Assembly (NCBI RefSeq): GCF_900141745.1 | Contig: NZ_FSRM01000002.1 | Coordinates: 1,736,001-1,800,000 of the forward strand | Reading direction: 5' to 3' | DNA: 64,000 nt | From: Paraburkholderia phenazinium | GTDB taxonomy: Bacteria > Pseudomonadota > Gammaproteobacteria > Burkholderiales > Burkholderiaceae | In this document: one piece after another, positions 1-7,539 of the stretch | Numbering within the stretch: position 1 is the stretch's first letter | Layout: each line of letters begins with the position of its first letter | Made by a program: the position numbers and the translations under genes | Notes under the pieces: model-generated | Told to the model about the DNA's origin: nothing | The model's input: only the letters and a program-made list of their open reading frames with translations | Databases searched by the model: none

Positions 1-135
1 GGAATATTTCCCGGCAAGACCGCTCGCTTCGTGCGTAACTTTATGGATGGAATGCCGAGTATCGAAGCTGCTATCGGCGCCTATATCAAGGCTGTCAAGT
101 CGAGAGAATTCCCTGCGCCCGAACACTGCTTTTAG
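1..135 (+). CDS. panB: 3-methyl-2-oxobutanoate hydroxymethyltransferase, C-terminal end (partial)
   Basis: The first 44 codons in frame 1 end with TAG at 133-135 and read as the C-terminus of PanB: a [17 protein letters not shown] stretch, then [18 protein letters not shown]. This is the family's usual last helix and tail. PanB adds a hydroxymethyl group from methylenetetrahydrofolate to ketoisovalerate in pantothenate synthesis, in the cytoplasm. The 5' part lies outside the window, so it cannot be said whether the gene is intact or a secondary copy. No panC follows, so it is not part of a panBC operon on this side. Confidence 0.85.
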   Translation, partial: GIFPGKTARFVRNFMDGMPSIEAAIGAYIKAVKSREFPAPEHCF

Positions 136-235
136 TCCGCATTCGGGATATTGTCAGTCGTTCCGCCACCAGACGGCGGGGCATCAATCCCGCCGCCGTC
201 GCAATCCATGTTGAGGTTAGGTAGGGGTCTGGACT

Positions 236-435
236 ATGAACTACTGCACATTCGGCGCATGCTCGTCGCGACCAAAGTTCGGCTGCGCACTGGCGCTGGT
301 CCCAGTCAGCTAGGACTCGGTCGCTTACACATCGTGCGTACGGCGGAGACCAGCTTGAAACGGCTCGATCGTGTACCGCGGCCGGGCCTGCCGTATCCGC
401 ACTGGATGCAACGCTTCCACGACCGTGACCGTTCC
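236..435 (+). pseudogene. Remnant of an aldo/keto reductase (two internal deletions)
   Basis: Three blocks match the intact aldo/keto reductase on the minus strand at 46595-47614. ATG AAC TAC TGC ACA TTC GG at 236 equals its codons 1-7. The block from about 262 (MLVATKVRLRTG to SLKRL) equals residues about 84-123. The block ending near 435 (PYPHWMQRFHD-R-DR) equals its last 17 residues. About 75 and 200 codons are missing between blocks, and the first junction also shifts frame, so no functional enzyme can be made. The reading frame continues without homology to 516. The remnant is diverged from the intact copy, so it is a decayed paralogue rather than a fresh truncation. Confidence 0.75.
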
Positions 436-894
436 CGGCAGGTGCCACGAACTTTAGTTGTGACCGACGTTTCAACTCGATCACTCAACGGACAATCCTT
501 TGAACGTGAGAAATAGATTCCGTGCGGTAGTTCGCTTTATCGATTCTTGTGCCGCTTTCTTTGAAGACATCGCTTTGCTGGGCTGGGGTTGCGAGCGCCT
601 CGACGGTTGCTCCGACTCAGACTGGATCAGTAACCGCAACATAAGACAGCCCCGTGTTGCTCATAGTCTCAGTGTTGCACGACATGTCCCGCTCGCTCGA
701 CGAGGTGAACGTCGGATTGGCAAACCAGCGTTTTTAAAAGGCATTCGCGCCACCCGGTGCCAAGGCAGTGAGCTGGGACGTCGTGATGCGAGATTGGCGA
801 GATCATCGCATTCCGCTTGCCGGTCTTCGCGCTCGTGAAGTCAGGCGGCCGCACGTACAGTAGTACCAGGAATGCCTGAGCTTGTGCGTGCAGA
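436..894. other. Intergenic, no gene recognised
   Basis: The open frames here (for example 500-838 plus and 669-920 minus) have unnatural composition and no recognisable motif. I see no repeat, terminator or RNA gene. The stretch may be decayed DNA continuing from the aldo/keto reductase remnant. Confidence 0.4.
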
Positions 895-1845
895 TCAAGG
901 CGAGTATGCCGGATCGGCAAGCTTGTTTGCCGGCTGCAGGGACGGTGGAATGGCGTCCAGCAGTGTGTCTATCACTACACGCAACTTGTACGGCAGGTAG
1001 CGCGTCCGGGGCCAGATAGCGTGCAACGGGACCATTACCGACGAGGCTTCACCGAGGACGCCGACGAGCGCACCCGACTGCAAATGTTCGTTCACCAGCC
1101 AATACGGGACGTGTGCAAGCCCAGCGCCATCGACAGCAGCGGCAGCTATCGCCCCGATGTCATCAAATCCAATCCTGTGTGCAATTTCCGTTTCCACCTT
1201 ACGTCCAGTGGCGTCCGTCAGTGGCCATGGGAATATCCGACCCCCACGCATATAGTTGATGCCTCGGTGCGCGGTGAGATCGGCAAGGTCACGTGGCGTT
1301 CCGTTGCTCTCGAGATAGGCCGGTGACGCACAAAGTATCATGCGCTGCTCGCCGAGCCGGCGCGCCACAATCGCATCGCTGTCGGCGAGGAGACCGCTGC
1401 GTATTGCGAGATCGATGCCGTCGTCGACGAAGTCGACCAGGCGATCAGTGAAGATCCCTTCAAGCTGGAGTCGCGGATAGCGCTTTGCCAGACTTAGCAA
1501 AACGGGCGTCACGTGCAAACGACCGAAAACTACCGGCGCGCTTACCCGTATCCGACCTACCGGCTCGTCGCGCCCTGCTTCGAGGATTTGCTGCGCGGCG
1601 TTCAGCTCCTCCAGCGCACGGGCACAACGCTCGTAGAAGACCTGGCCGTCGTCAGTCAGGCTCTGGCTGCGCGTTGTTCGCACGAAGAGTCGGGACCCCA
1701 GCCGTGCCTCAAGTCGGGCGATTGATTTGCCTACTGCAGAGCGGGTCAGCCTCAATCGTGCCGCTGCCTGCGCGAAGCTTCCCGCTTCTACTGCAGCCAC
1801 GAAGGCGCTAATTCCGGCCAGCCGATCATGTGAAACAGGTTCCAC
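895..1845 (-). CDS. LysR-family transcriptional regulator
   Basis: 316 residues, normal for the family. The N-terminal winged HTH is clear (residues about 8-66: AFVAAVEAGSFAQAAARL, then SAVGKSIARLEARLG and LFVRTTR). A LysR substrate-binding domain follows from about residue 95. The start is GTG at 1845; an in-frame ATG is not available close by. It is divergent from the zinc-less alcohol dehydrogenase/quinone reductase at 1951, the usual arrangement for a LysR regulator and its target. The 105-bp gap holds the inverted repeat CAGAAT-cgtt-ATTCTG (1903-1918), a candidate operator. The effector is unknown. Confidence 0.93.
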   Translation of the reverse strand: MEPVSHDRLAGISAFVAAVEAGSFAQAAARLRLTRSAVGKSIARLEARLGSRLFVRTTRSQSLTDDGQVFYERCARALEELNAAQQILEAGRDEPVGRIRVSAPVVFGRLHVTPVLLSLAKRYPRLQLEGIFTDRLVDFVDDGIDLAIRSGLLADSDAIVARRLGEQRMILCASPAYLESNGTPRDLADLTAHRGINYMRGGRIFPWPLTDATGRKVETEIAHRIGFDDIGAIAAAAVDGAGLAHVPYWLVNEHLQSGALVGVLGEASSVMVPLHAIWPRTRYLPYKLRVVIDTLLDAIPPSLQPANKLADPAYSP

Positions 1846-1902
1846 TTATTGGTTCCATTTTATCTGCATACTGCCGATCAATATGATGCACTCTGTAGTC
1901 CA

Positions 1903-1918
1903 CAGAATCGTTATTCTG
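1903..1918. promoter_or_regulatory. Candidate LysR operator (inverted repeat)
   Basis: CAGAAT CGTT ATTCTG is a perfect 6-4-6 inverted repeat in the gap between the divergent LysR gene and the dehydrogenase gene. Its position suits LysR binding; function is inferred only. Confidence 0.45.
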
Positions 1919-1950
1919 CGGCTGTCATCATGTTAATACGGAAGAACACC

Positions 1951-2970
1951 ATGCCGCTCTCGATGCAACGTTGGCAATTGCCTGCTTATGGTCGCACAAA
2001 TCTGCAACTGGCCGAAGTCGCTGTACCGGTGCCCGGCCCTAGTCAGGTGCTGGTGAAGGTACAGGCAATCGCATTGAACTACCGTGATCTGCGGATCACC
2101 CACGATGGGATGGGCATGCCATTGCCGTTGCCCTTCGTGCCAGCTTCCGACATGAGCGGTGAGGTTGTCGTGGTGGGACCGGGCGTCACCAGCTTCGCGG
2201 TGGGCGACGCGGTGATCAACACTTTCTTCTCCGGCTGGGTCGATGGCGTCCAGCCACAAACTAGCGTGATGTTCGGCGCGCCAGGGCCAGGCATGTTGTC
2301 CGAGTATGTCGTGCTCAACGAGGACTCGCTCGTGCTTGCTCCGCGTTCGCTGGACCCGGCTCAGGCTAGCACATTAACCTGCGCCGGCCTGACCGCCTGG
2401 TTTTCGCTGACCGAGAGTGCATCGACTCGTCCAGGCGACACCGTGGTTGTGATCGGAACCGGTGGCGTCGCCCTGTTCGCAGTGCAGATTGCGGCAGCAC
2501 AGGGGGCACGCGTAATCGTGATTTCCGGCGACGACGACAAGTTGGAACGCGTCAGGCATCTGGGCGCCGCCTATGGCATCAATCGCAAGCGGACGCCGAA
2601 CTGGGCCGCAACGGTGCGTGAGATCACTGGAGGACGCGGGGCAGACCACGTTGTGGAGTTGGCCGGTGGAGATAACTTCGGCCAGTCGATGCTGTCATTG
2701 ACACAAGCTGGCCGTATATCGGTTATCGGCATTCTGCAGGGAGACGAGCTGCGGACCTCCGTTTTCCCGCTGCTGCAGGCGCGCGCCACGGTGCAGGGCA
2801 TTGGAGTCGGGCCGCGCCGCGCACTAGAAGACCTGGTGCGCGCGGTTGACTGGCAAGAACTGAAACCTGTGATCGAGAAAACGTATCGGTTCGACCAGCT
2901 CCCAGCCGCGCTGGACCACTTGGAGCGAGGCTCGTTCGGTAAGCTCGTAGTAACCGGCCCCGGGGTTTGA
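1951..2970 (+). CDS. NAD(P)-dependent alcohol dehydrogenase / quinone reductase-like MDR protein
   Basis: 339 residues from ATG 1951, chosen over the frame-open extension back to 1849 because GGAAG lies about 8 bases upstream and the MPLSMQRWQLP start matches family N-termini. The GroES-like domain (residues about 25-140) is followed by a Rossmann domain with GTGGVALFAVQIA. Members of the medium-chain dehydrogenase family reduce or oxidise alcohols, quinones or enones with NAD(P)H in the cytoplasm. The catalytic zinc ligands of classical alcohol dehydrogenases are not obvious, which favours the zinc-independent group. Probably controlled by the divergent LysR gene. Substrate unknown. Confidence 0.9.
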   Translation: MPLSMQRWQLPAYGRTNLQLAEVAVPVPGPSQVLVKVQAIALNYRDLRITHDGMGMPLPLPFVPASDMSGEVVVVGPGVTSFAVGDAVINTFFSGWVDGVQPQTSVMFGAPGPGMLSEYVVLNEDSLVLAPRSLDPAQASTLTCAGLTAWFSLTESASTRPGDTVVVIGTGGVALFAVQIAAAQGARVIVISGDDDKLERVRHLGAAYGINRKRTPNWAATVREITGGRGADHVVELAGGDNFGQSMLSLTQAGRISVIGILQGDELRTSVFPLLQARATVQGIGVGPRRALEDLVRAVDWQELKPVIEKTYRFDQLPAALDHLERGSFGKLVVTGPGV

Positions 2971-2985
2971 GCCGACAGGTGAACT

Positions 2986-3192
2986 GGTGAAGCGCTCGCT
3001 TCTTTCAACAAACTCTCTGGTGATGCCCCGCTGTTCTGCCTCGTAGGCGGTTGCGTAATTACGCCAATGGCCGGCGCGAGAAACGCGCTGTCGCGTTTCG
3101 CCTCGAGGCTTTGATCTCCATCTCCGTGTAGGAAAGCCGCCGGGCGAATTCCTGACGTCCAGCAAACATGTCACCCGAGATGTTCAAAGTGG
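2986..3192 (-). pseudogene. Decayed copy of the amidohydrolase gene at 19114-20379
   Basis: 2986-3110 aligns base for base (with scattered mismatches) to about 19477-19601, and 3112-3186 aligns to about 19743-19817. About 140 bp between the blocks is deleted, and about 575 bp is deleted before the block joins upstream sequence equivalent to 20394. Frameshifts and loss of the metal-binding N-terminal half leave no function. It sits directly after the dehydrogenase stop codon, reading towards it. Confidence 0.75.
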
Positions 3193-3330
3193 CCGTCCAG
3201 TCGCAGTCGCTGGGCGGCCTTTAGTTTTTACAGGCTAGCACGCGTGGATCCTGAAAAAGTGGACTGTCTGATAAGCGAGTGCTGGCAGAGTCACGGGAGC
3301 GTGCGAAAAAACCACGAATTCCGGATAAGG
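3187..3330. repeat. Duplicate of the amidohydrolase upstream region
   Basis: Matches 20394-20550, with a block of about 50 bp missing after GGCTAGCACGC. The shared part includes GCAGTCGCTGG, TTTAGTTTTTACAGGCTAGC and the GACT-n-TCTGATAAG element (3262-3275 here, 20512-20525 there). It shows that a gene plus its regulatory region was duplicated and one copy then decayed. Confidence 0.75.
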
Positions 3331-3345
3331 CCCGCTCACGGGCTC

Positions 3346-3420
3346 GACTGTTTGATAACCGATAGGACGCTGCGATAAGCCTGAAATCGCCCCCAGACCT
3401 AGAATGCATTCACAGGATTC
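3346..3420 (+). promoter_or_regulatory. Repeated upstream element (GATAAGC ... CCTAGAAT ... CACAGGATT)
   Basis: GACTGTTTGATAA (3346-3358) and GACGCTGCGATAAGC (3366-3380) are followed by CCTAGAATGCATTCACAGGATT (3398 onward; TAGAAT resembles a -10). Nearly the same arrangement occurs at 13336-13420, upstream of a DUF4148 gene. Related versions lie upstream of both intact DUF1636 genes (13884 and 27207). Here it precedes only a DUF1636 remnant. Confidence 0.6.
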
Positions 3421-3537
3421 GGACATGCTCTCTATCAAAGCGTAAAGGAAGAGCTGGCCACGCAGGAGACGACCGTGATGCCGGTCCACTGCCTCGGCAG
3501 TTGCCGGACGCCGTGCGTCGTTGCAGTTGATGCGTGA
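3420..3537 (+). pseudogene. Remnant of a DUF1636 gene
   Basis: 3428-3530 matches the middle of the DUF1636 gene at 14018-14443 (region around 14160-14270), including the codons for VHCLGSCRTPC. The 5' part of the gene is missing, so the remnant abuts the repeated upstream element directly. The 3' part is lost where the AraC gene begins. An apparent long start for the AraC frame at 3521 lies inside this remnant and is not real. Confidence 0.75.
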
Positions 3538-3586
3538 AATTTTCGATTCCGGCGACCTGCTTAGGAACAGCTACACTTTTCGCACT

Positions 3587-4363
3587 ATGGAAATCTTTCG
3601 AACCATTGAGGATTGCCAACAATCTCCCCGAGAAATTGCGGCCCTGGCAAGCGACTATCTGCACGGCTATTATTTTCCGCCGCACCGCCACCTACGTGCG
3701 CAACTGATTCATGCGCTTAGTGGTGTCATGACGGTCATAAGCGAGCACGGGAGTTGGGTCGTACCCGCGGGACGTGCCGTGTGGATGCCGACTGGATCGG
3801 ACCATGCCGTGCGCTTTTTTGGCGACGTCAGCATGCGCACGGTTTTTGTCGCCCCTGATGCCCGTCCCGGTCTTCCAGATGCGTGCGAGGTCATCGAAGT
3901 GTCCCCGTTCCTACGCGAGGCAATCGTCGCCGCGACGCGCGTACCGCTGGACTACGAGCTTGGGGGTAGGGATCACCGGGTCATGGAGCTGATTCTCGAT
4001 GAGCTCGAAGCAGCGCCGCGGCTGCAATTGCACGTGCCCATGCCTCGAGACCCGCGACTCATGTGCTTGTGCGAGCAACTGATCGCAAGCCCTTCCGGAC
4101 CCGTGATACTCGCAGATCTGGCCGCCGGAATCAACGTCAGCGAGCGAACCCTCGCCCGAATGTTCCATCGCGAACTTGGGATGAGCTTCGGGCAGTGGCT
4201 GCGCCGCATGCGGCTGTTGCTAAGCCTGCCATGTCTCGCTGCGGGCGCCTCGGTGTTGCAGGTCGCGATGGAGCATGGCTATGACAGTCCGAGCGCCTTC
4301 ACCGCGATGTTCCGGCGCACGCTCGGGATCGCACCAACCGCTTATTTGAGCGGGCGGAAATGA
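3587..4363 (+). CDS. AraC-family transcriptional regulator
   Basis: 258 residues from ATG 3587; the frame is open to 3521 but that part belongs to the DUF1636 remnant. A cupin-like N-terminal half has the HRHLRAQLIHALSG and VPAGRAVWMPTGSDHAV pattern of the AraC ligand-binding cupin. The C-terminal domain carries two HTHs (LADLAAGINVSERTLARMF, then AMEHGYDSPSAFTAMFRR with the family's PTAYL tail). No good ribosome-binding site is visible. The next gene downstream is the efflux operon 480 bp away, a plausible but unproven target. Confidence 0.9.
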   Translation: MEIFRTIEDCQQSPREIAALASDYLHGYYFPPHRHLRAQLIHALSGVMTVISEHGSWVVPAGRAVWMPTGSDHAVRFFGDVSMRTVFVAPDARPGLPDACEVIEVSPFLREAIVAATRVPLDYELGGRDHRVMELILDELEAAPRLQLHVPMPRDPRLMCLCEQLIASPSGPVILADLAAGINVSERTLARMFHRELGMSFGQWLRRMRLLLSLPCLAAGASVLQVAMEHGYDSPSAFTAMFRRTLGIAPTAYLSGRK

Positions 4364-4840
4364 ATGAATTGAGGTTGGCCGAAAGGTGGCCGGCAAGACG
4401 AAGCGACATTGAATTTTTGCTTCTATTCCCGATACCTCGAAGGGGTGCATGCAGGCAGGCACGCCGATGTCTTAGGGCGTTTATGTTCCGACGGCAGCGC
4501 ATTAACAGGCTGGCCACCTCATCGCAGGCCGATGCGGGTTGTTGCTGGTGAAGTACCCGGCTGAAGCGGGAAAATCTCTTTCAGAGCAGTTGTCCGTATC
4601 GCGACGATGGTTGGCATCCCTTGACGGTACGGTCAAATCAGGAATTGCTAGAGTACACAAACTGTTCCAAACACACCGGGTGTAAACCATGCCGAGTTTC
4701 TGTACATATTTTCTCACCACGCGTAGGTCGCGGTCCCGATGGGTCTGCAGCGCCGCTGCAGCTATGACAGCGATCTGCCCTACAACTGCTCGCCTAAGCG
4801 TGCCTTTCACGCTTGCGTGTGCGTTTGCGGATTCATCAGT
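4364..4840. other. Intergenic region upstream of the efflux operon
   Basis: No gene recognised over about 480 bp. It contains TTGAC-ggtacg-GTCAA, a perfect 5-6-5 inverted repeat at 4621-4636, which could be a repressor or activator site for the efflux operon. The upstream open extension of the MFS frame (4739-4840) gives a Cys-rich unnatural peptide and is not taken as coding. Confidence 0.5.
4621..4636. promoter_or_regulatory. Inverted repeat upstream of the efflux operon
   Basis: TTGACGGTACGGTCAA is symmetrical (TTGAC / GTCAA). It lies about 200 bp before the first efflux gene. Regulator unknown; the AraC protein encoded just upstream is one candidate. Confidence 0.35.
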
Positions 4841-6451
4841 ATGACAACTGTCGAACTTCTGGCGCCCCCCGTGCCAAGCCCGCAGATGCCGGTGGCTGCT
4901 GCCGCGCCTGCGCCACCGGCCCCCGCTGCGCCCACGCCACCCGCTTTCGGACTACGGCTTGCGATCGGACTGGTGGGCGTACTGCTCGCTTCGTTTACCG
5001 CGGGGTTGAACGAACACGTCACCGACGTGGCAATGATCGACGTGCGTGGCGCGCTGTCGATTGGCCACGACGAGGGAACCTGGCTGACCGCGCTCTTTGA
5101 GGCCACCAACGTCACCGCCATGGCCTTCGCGCCCTGGTGCTCAGTGACCTTCTCGCTGCGACGTTTCACCATCGGCGCGGTCCTCGCTTTCGCATTGTTG
5201 GGCTTCCTTTGCCCGTTCGCCACCAATGTTGGAACGCTCGCGGTCCTGAGGGCGCTGCAGGGGCTTGCCGGTGGATGCCTGCCGCCCATGCTGATGACGG
5301 CGGCGCTTCGGTACCTGCCGCCCAACGTCAGACTTTATGGGCTTGCCAGCTATGCGCTCACCGCGACGTTCGGACCCAACCTGGGTACGCCGTTAGCCGC
5401 CTTGTGGACCGAATACGTCGGCTGGCACATGGTGTTCTGGCAGGTAGTGCCGCTGGGCCTCATGAGCAGCGCGGCGATCGCCTATGGTCTGCCGCAGGAT
5501 CCGCTGAGGCTGGAACGCTTTCGCACATTCAACTGGGTCGGCTTGCTCACCGGTTTTCCTGCCATCTCGATGATGGTGATCGGGCTTAACCAGGGCGACC
5601 GGCTGGATTGGTTCAATTCGCCGCTGATCTGCCTGCTGCTCGTTGGAGGGGGGCTGCTGTTCTGTATGTTCCTGTTGAACGAGTGGTCGCACCCGCTGCC
5701 TTTTTTCCAGTTGCGGTTGTTGGCTCGACGCAATTTCACCCATTCGCTGATTACGCTTGCTGGCGTATTGGTGATCCTGTTGGCGGTGTCTGTCATTCCA
5801 GCCGACTATCTCACCGAGGTGCGTGGGTATCGGCCGCTGCAGATTGCACCACTGGCGCTGGTCGTCGCCCTGCCGCAGCTTGTCGCGCTACCGCTCACGG
5901 CGGCGATCCTCAACATCGAACGTGTTGATTGCCGCTGGGTGCTGGGGATTGGACTGACCCTGATCGCGCTCTCTTGTGCCCTCGGCACCTTCATGACGTC
6001 GGACTGGGTGCGCGAGAACTTCTACCTGCTCCAGGCGCTTCTAACGGTCGGCGAACCGATGGCCGTGATTCCGCTGCTACTGCAAACGACTACCGGACTG
6101 CCGCCAACCGAGGGCCCGTTTGCGTCGGCCATGTTCAACATGGTGAAGGGCTTTGCCGGGGCGATCGGCATCGGGCTGGTGGAAGGGCTTGGCACCGCGC
6201 GTGAACACTACCATTCCACGATGCTCGTCGACCAGTTGGGCGGCGCACCTTTGATCGCCGGACAGGCCGCCGATCACGCGGGGACGTTTACGCAACTGGC
6301 CAGCAGGATCCATGAGCAGGCGATCGTACTAATGTCGGCGGACCTCTATCTCGTCATGGCGGTCTTTGCCGCCGCCCTTGTGCTGCTCATTCCCATCGTG
6401 CCTGTGCGTGTCCGTCCGCCCCGCGCGCCCACCCAGACAACTTCTCGCTGA
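4841..6451 (+). CDS. DHA2-family MFS drug efflux transporter (EmrB/QacA type)
   Basis: 536 residues from ATG 4841 (the frame is open to 4739, but the N-terminus MTTVELLAPP is the natural one). A Pro/Ala-rich cytoplasmic leader is followed by about 14 hydrophobic segments. Motif features of DHA2 exporters are visible (LNEHVTDVAMIDVRGALSIG, then a WLTALFEATNV segment and RALQGLAGGCLPPMLM). It is an inner-membrane proton antiporter and forms a tripartite pump with the adaptor 11 bp downstream and the outer-membrane channel after it. Substrate cannot be predicted. Confidence 0.93.
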   Translation: MTTVELLAPPVPSPQMPVAAAAPAPPAPAAPTPPAFGLRLAIGLVGVLLASFTAGLNEHVTDVAMIDVRGALSIGHDEGTWLTALFEATNVTAMAFAPWCSVTFSLRRFTIGAVLAFALLGFLCPFATNVGTLAVLRALQGLAGGCLPPMLMTAALRYLPPNVRLYGLASYALTATFGPNLGTPLAALWTEYVGWHMVFWQVVPLGLMSSAAIAYGLPQDPLRLERFRTFNWVGLLTGFPAISMMVIGLNQGDRLDWFNSPLICLLLVGGGLLFCMFLLNEWSHPLPFFQLRLLARRNFTHSLITLAGVLVILLAVSVIPADYLTEVRGYRPLQIAPLALVVALPQLVALPLTAAILNIERVDCRWVLGIGLTLIALSCALGTFMTSDWVRENFYLLQALLTVGEPMAVIPLLLQTTTGLPPTEGPFASAMFNMVKGFAGAIGIGLVEGLGTAREHYHSTMLVDQLGGAPLIAGQAADHAGTFTQLASRIHEQAIVLMSADLYLVMAVFAAALVLLIPIVPVRVRPPRAPTQTTSR

Positions 6452-6462
6452 ACACATCGAAA

Positions 6463-7539
6463 ATGTCACAATCTACCCGACCATCCAGAAAGCCCGTCCT
6501 GCTTGGGGCCTTGGCCCTCCTATTAGCCGGCTGCGGCTGGGGCGGCACAAAGCTGCTCTCCCAACAACCCGTCGCTGAGTCGACAAACGACGCCTATGTC
6601 ACCGCCGATTACACGCTTGTTGCACCGCGTGTTGCTGGCCAGATTGCCGAGGTTCTGGTCGACGACAACCAGGTGGTGAAAGCGGGCCAGCTTCTGGCGC
6701 GTATCGATGACCGCGACTATCGCGCCGCCCTTGCCAGTGCGCAGGGTGACCTGAATGTAGCCGCGGCCACCGTGGGTGATTTTGACGCGAAGATTGCGCA
6801 GCATCCCGCAGTCGTCGCACAGGCGCAAGCGACCTTGCACTCCGACGAAGCCGCCATTGACTTCGCGCGCGCCAACGCCACGCGCTATCGCAATCTTTCC
6901 GCTGGCGGCGCCGGCACGATGGAGGAGCAGCAGCACGCCGTGACCACGCTCGATCAGCAACAGGCTGACCACGATCGCGACAGTGCTGCGCTGCAAGCTG
7001 CCCAGCAGGATCTTGATATTCTGCGTGCGGGGCGCACCAGAGCGCTCGGCGAGTTGGCGCGCGCCCAGGCCGCGCTCGATCAGGCGAAGCTTAACCTTTC
7101 CTATACGGAAATCCGCGCACCGATAGACGGTATGGTCGGCCAGCGCTCGATCCGAGTTGGCGCAATCGTTGCTGCGGGTACGCCGTTGCTGGCCGTGGTA
7201 CCGCTGTCACAGGCTTATGTCGTCGCCAACTTTCAGGAAAACCAGCTTGACCATATGCACCCGCATCAGCCGGCTCGCATCACAGTGGACAGCTTTCCGG
7301 GTCTTGTCTTGACCGGCCATGTCGACAGCGTTGCGCCGGCGACGGGTATCGCGTTCGCGCCGGTCGCGCCAGACAACGCAACGGGCAACTTCACCAAAAT
7401 CGTGCAACGCATGCCGGTGAAGATCATCCTCGATCCGGGTCAGCCGGGCGTAGCCCGGTTGCGCGTGGGCCTTTCGGTCGAGCCGACGGTCGATGTCGCA
7501 GCAAGTGACACATCAGTTAAAGAGGCGGGGACAAACTGA
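6463..7539 (+). CDS. HlyD/EmrA-family periplasmic adaptor of the efflux pump
   Basis: 358 residues. An N-terminal membrane segment ends in a lipobox-like LLLAGCGWG. The biotinyl-lipoyl half-motifs flank a long alpha-helical hairpin: APRVAGQIAEVLVDDNQVVKAG first, then Ala/Gln-rich coiled coil about residues 85-205, then APIDGMVGQRSI. A beta-barrel with FQENQLDHM follows. It bridges the inner-membrane transporter and the outer-membrane channel. The stop codon overlaps the next start by one base, indicating translational coupling. Confidence 0.93.
   Translation: MSQSTRPSRKPVLLGALALLLAGCGWGGTKLLSQQPVAESTNDAYVTADYTLVAPRVAGQIAEVLVDDNQVVKAGQLLARIDDRDYRAALASAQGDLNVAAATVGDFDAKIAQHPAVVAQAQATLHSDEAAIDFARANATRYRNLSAGGAGTMEEQQHAVTTLDQQQADHDRDSAALQAAQQDLDILRAGRTRALGELARAQAALDQAKLNLSYTEIRAPIDGMVGQRSIRVGAIVAAGTPLLAVVPLSQAYVVANFQENQLDHMHPHQPARITVDSFPGLVLTGHVDSVAPATGIAFAPVAPDNATGNFTKIVQRMPVKIILDPGQPGVARLRVGLSVEPTVDVAASDTSVKEAGTN

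Noticed and set aside
500..838. 112-codon plus frame after the aldo/keto reductase remnant
   Set aside because: Arg/Ser-rich translation with no motif and no ribosome-binding site.
3521..3586. Longer N-terminus for the AraC regulator
   Set aside because: These codons lie in a DUF1636 remnant on the same strand.
4739..4840. Longer N-terminus for the DHA2 transporter
   Set aside because: Cys-rich, unnatural residues and no ribosome-binding site; ATG 4841 fits the family.
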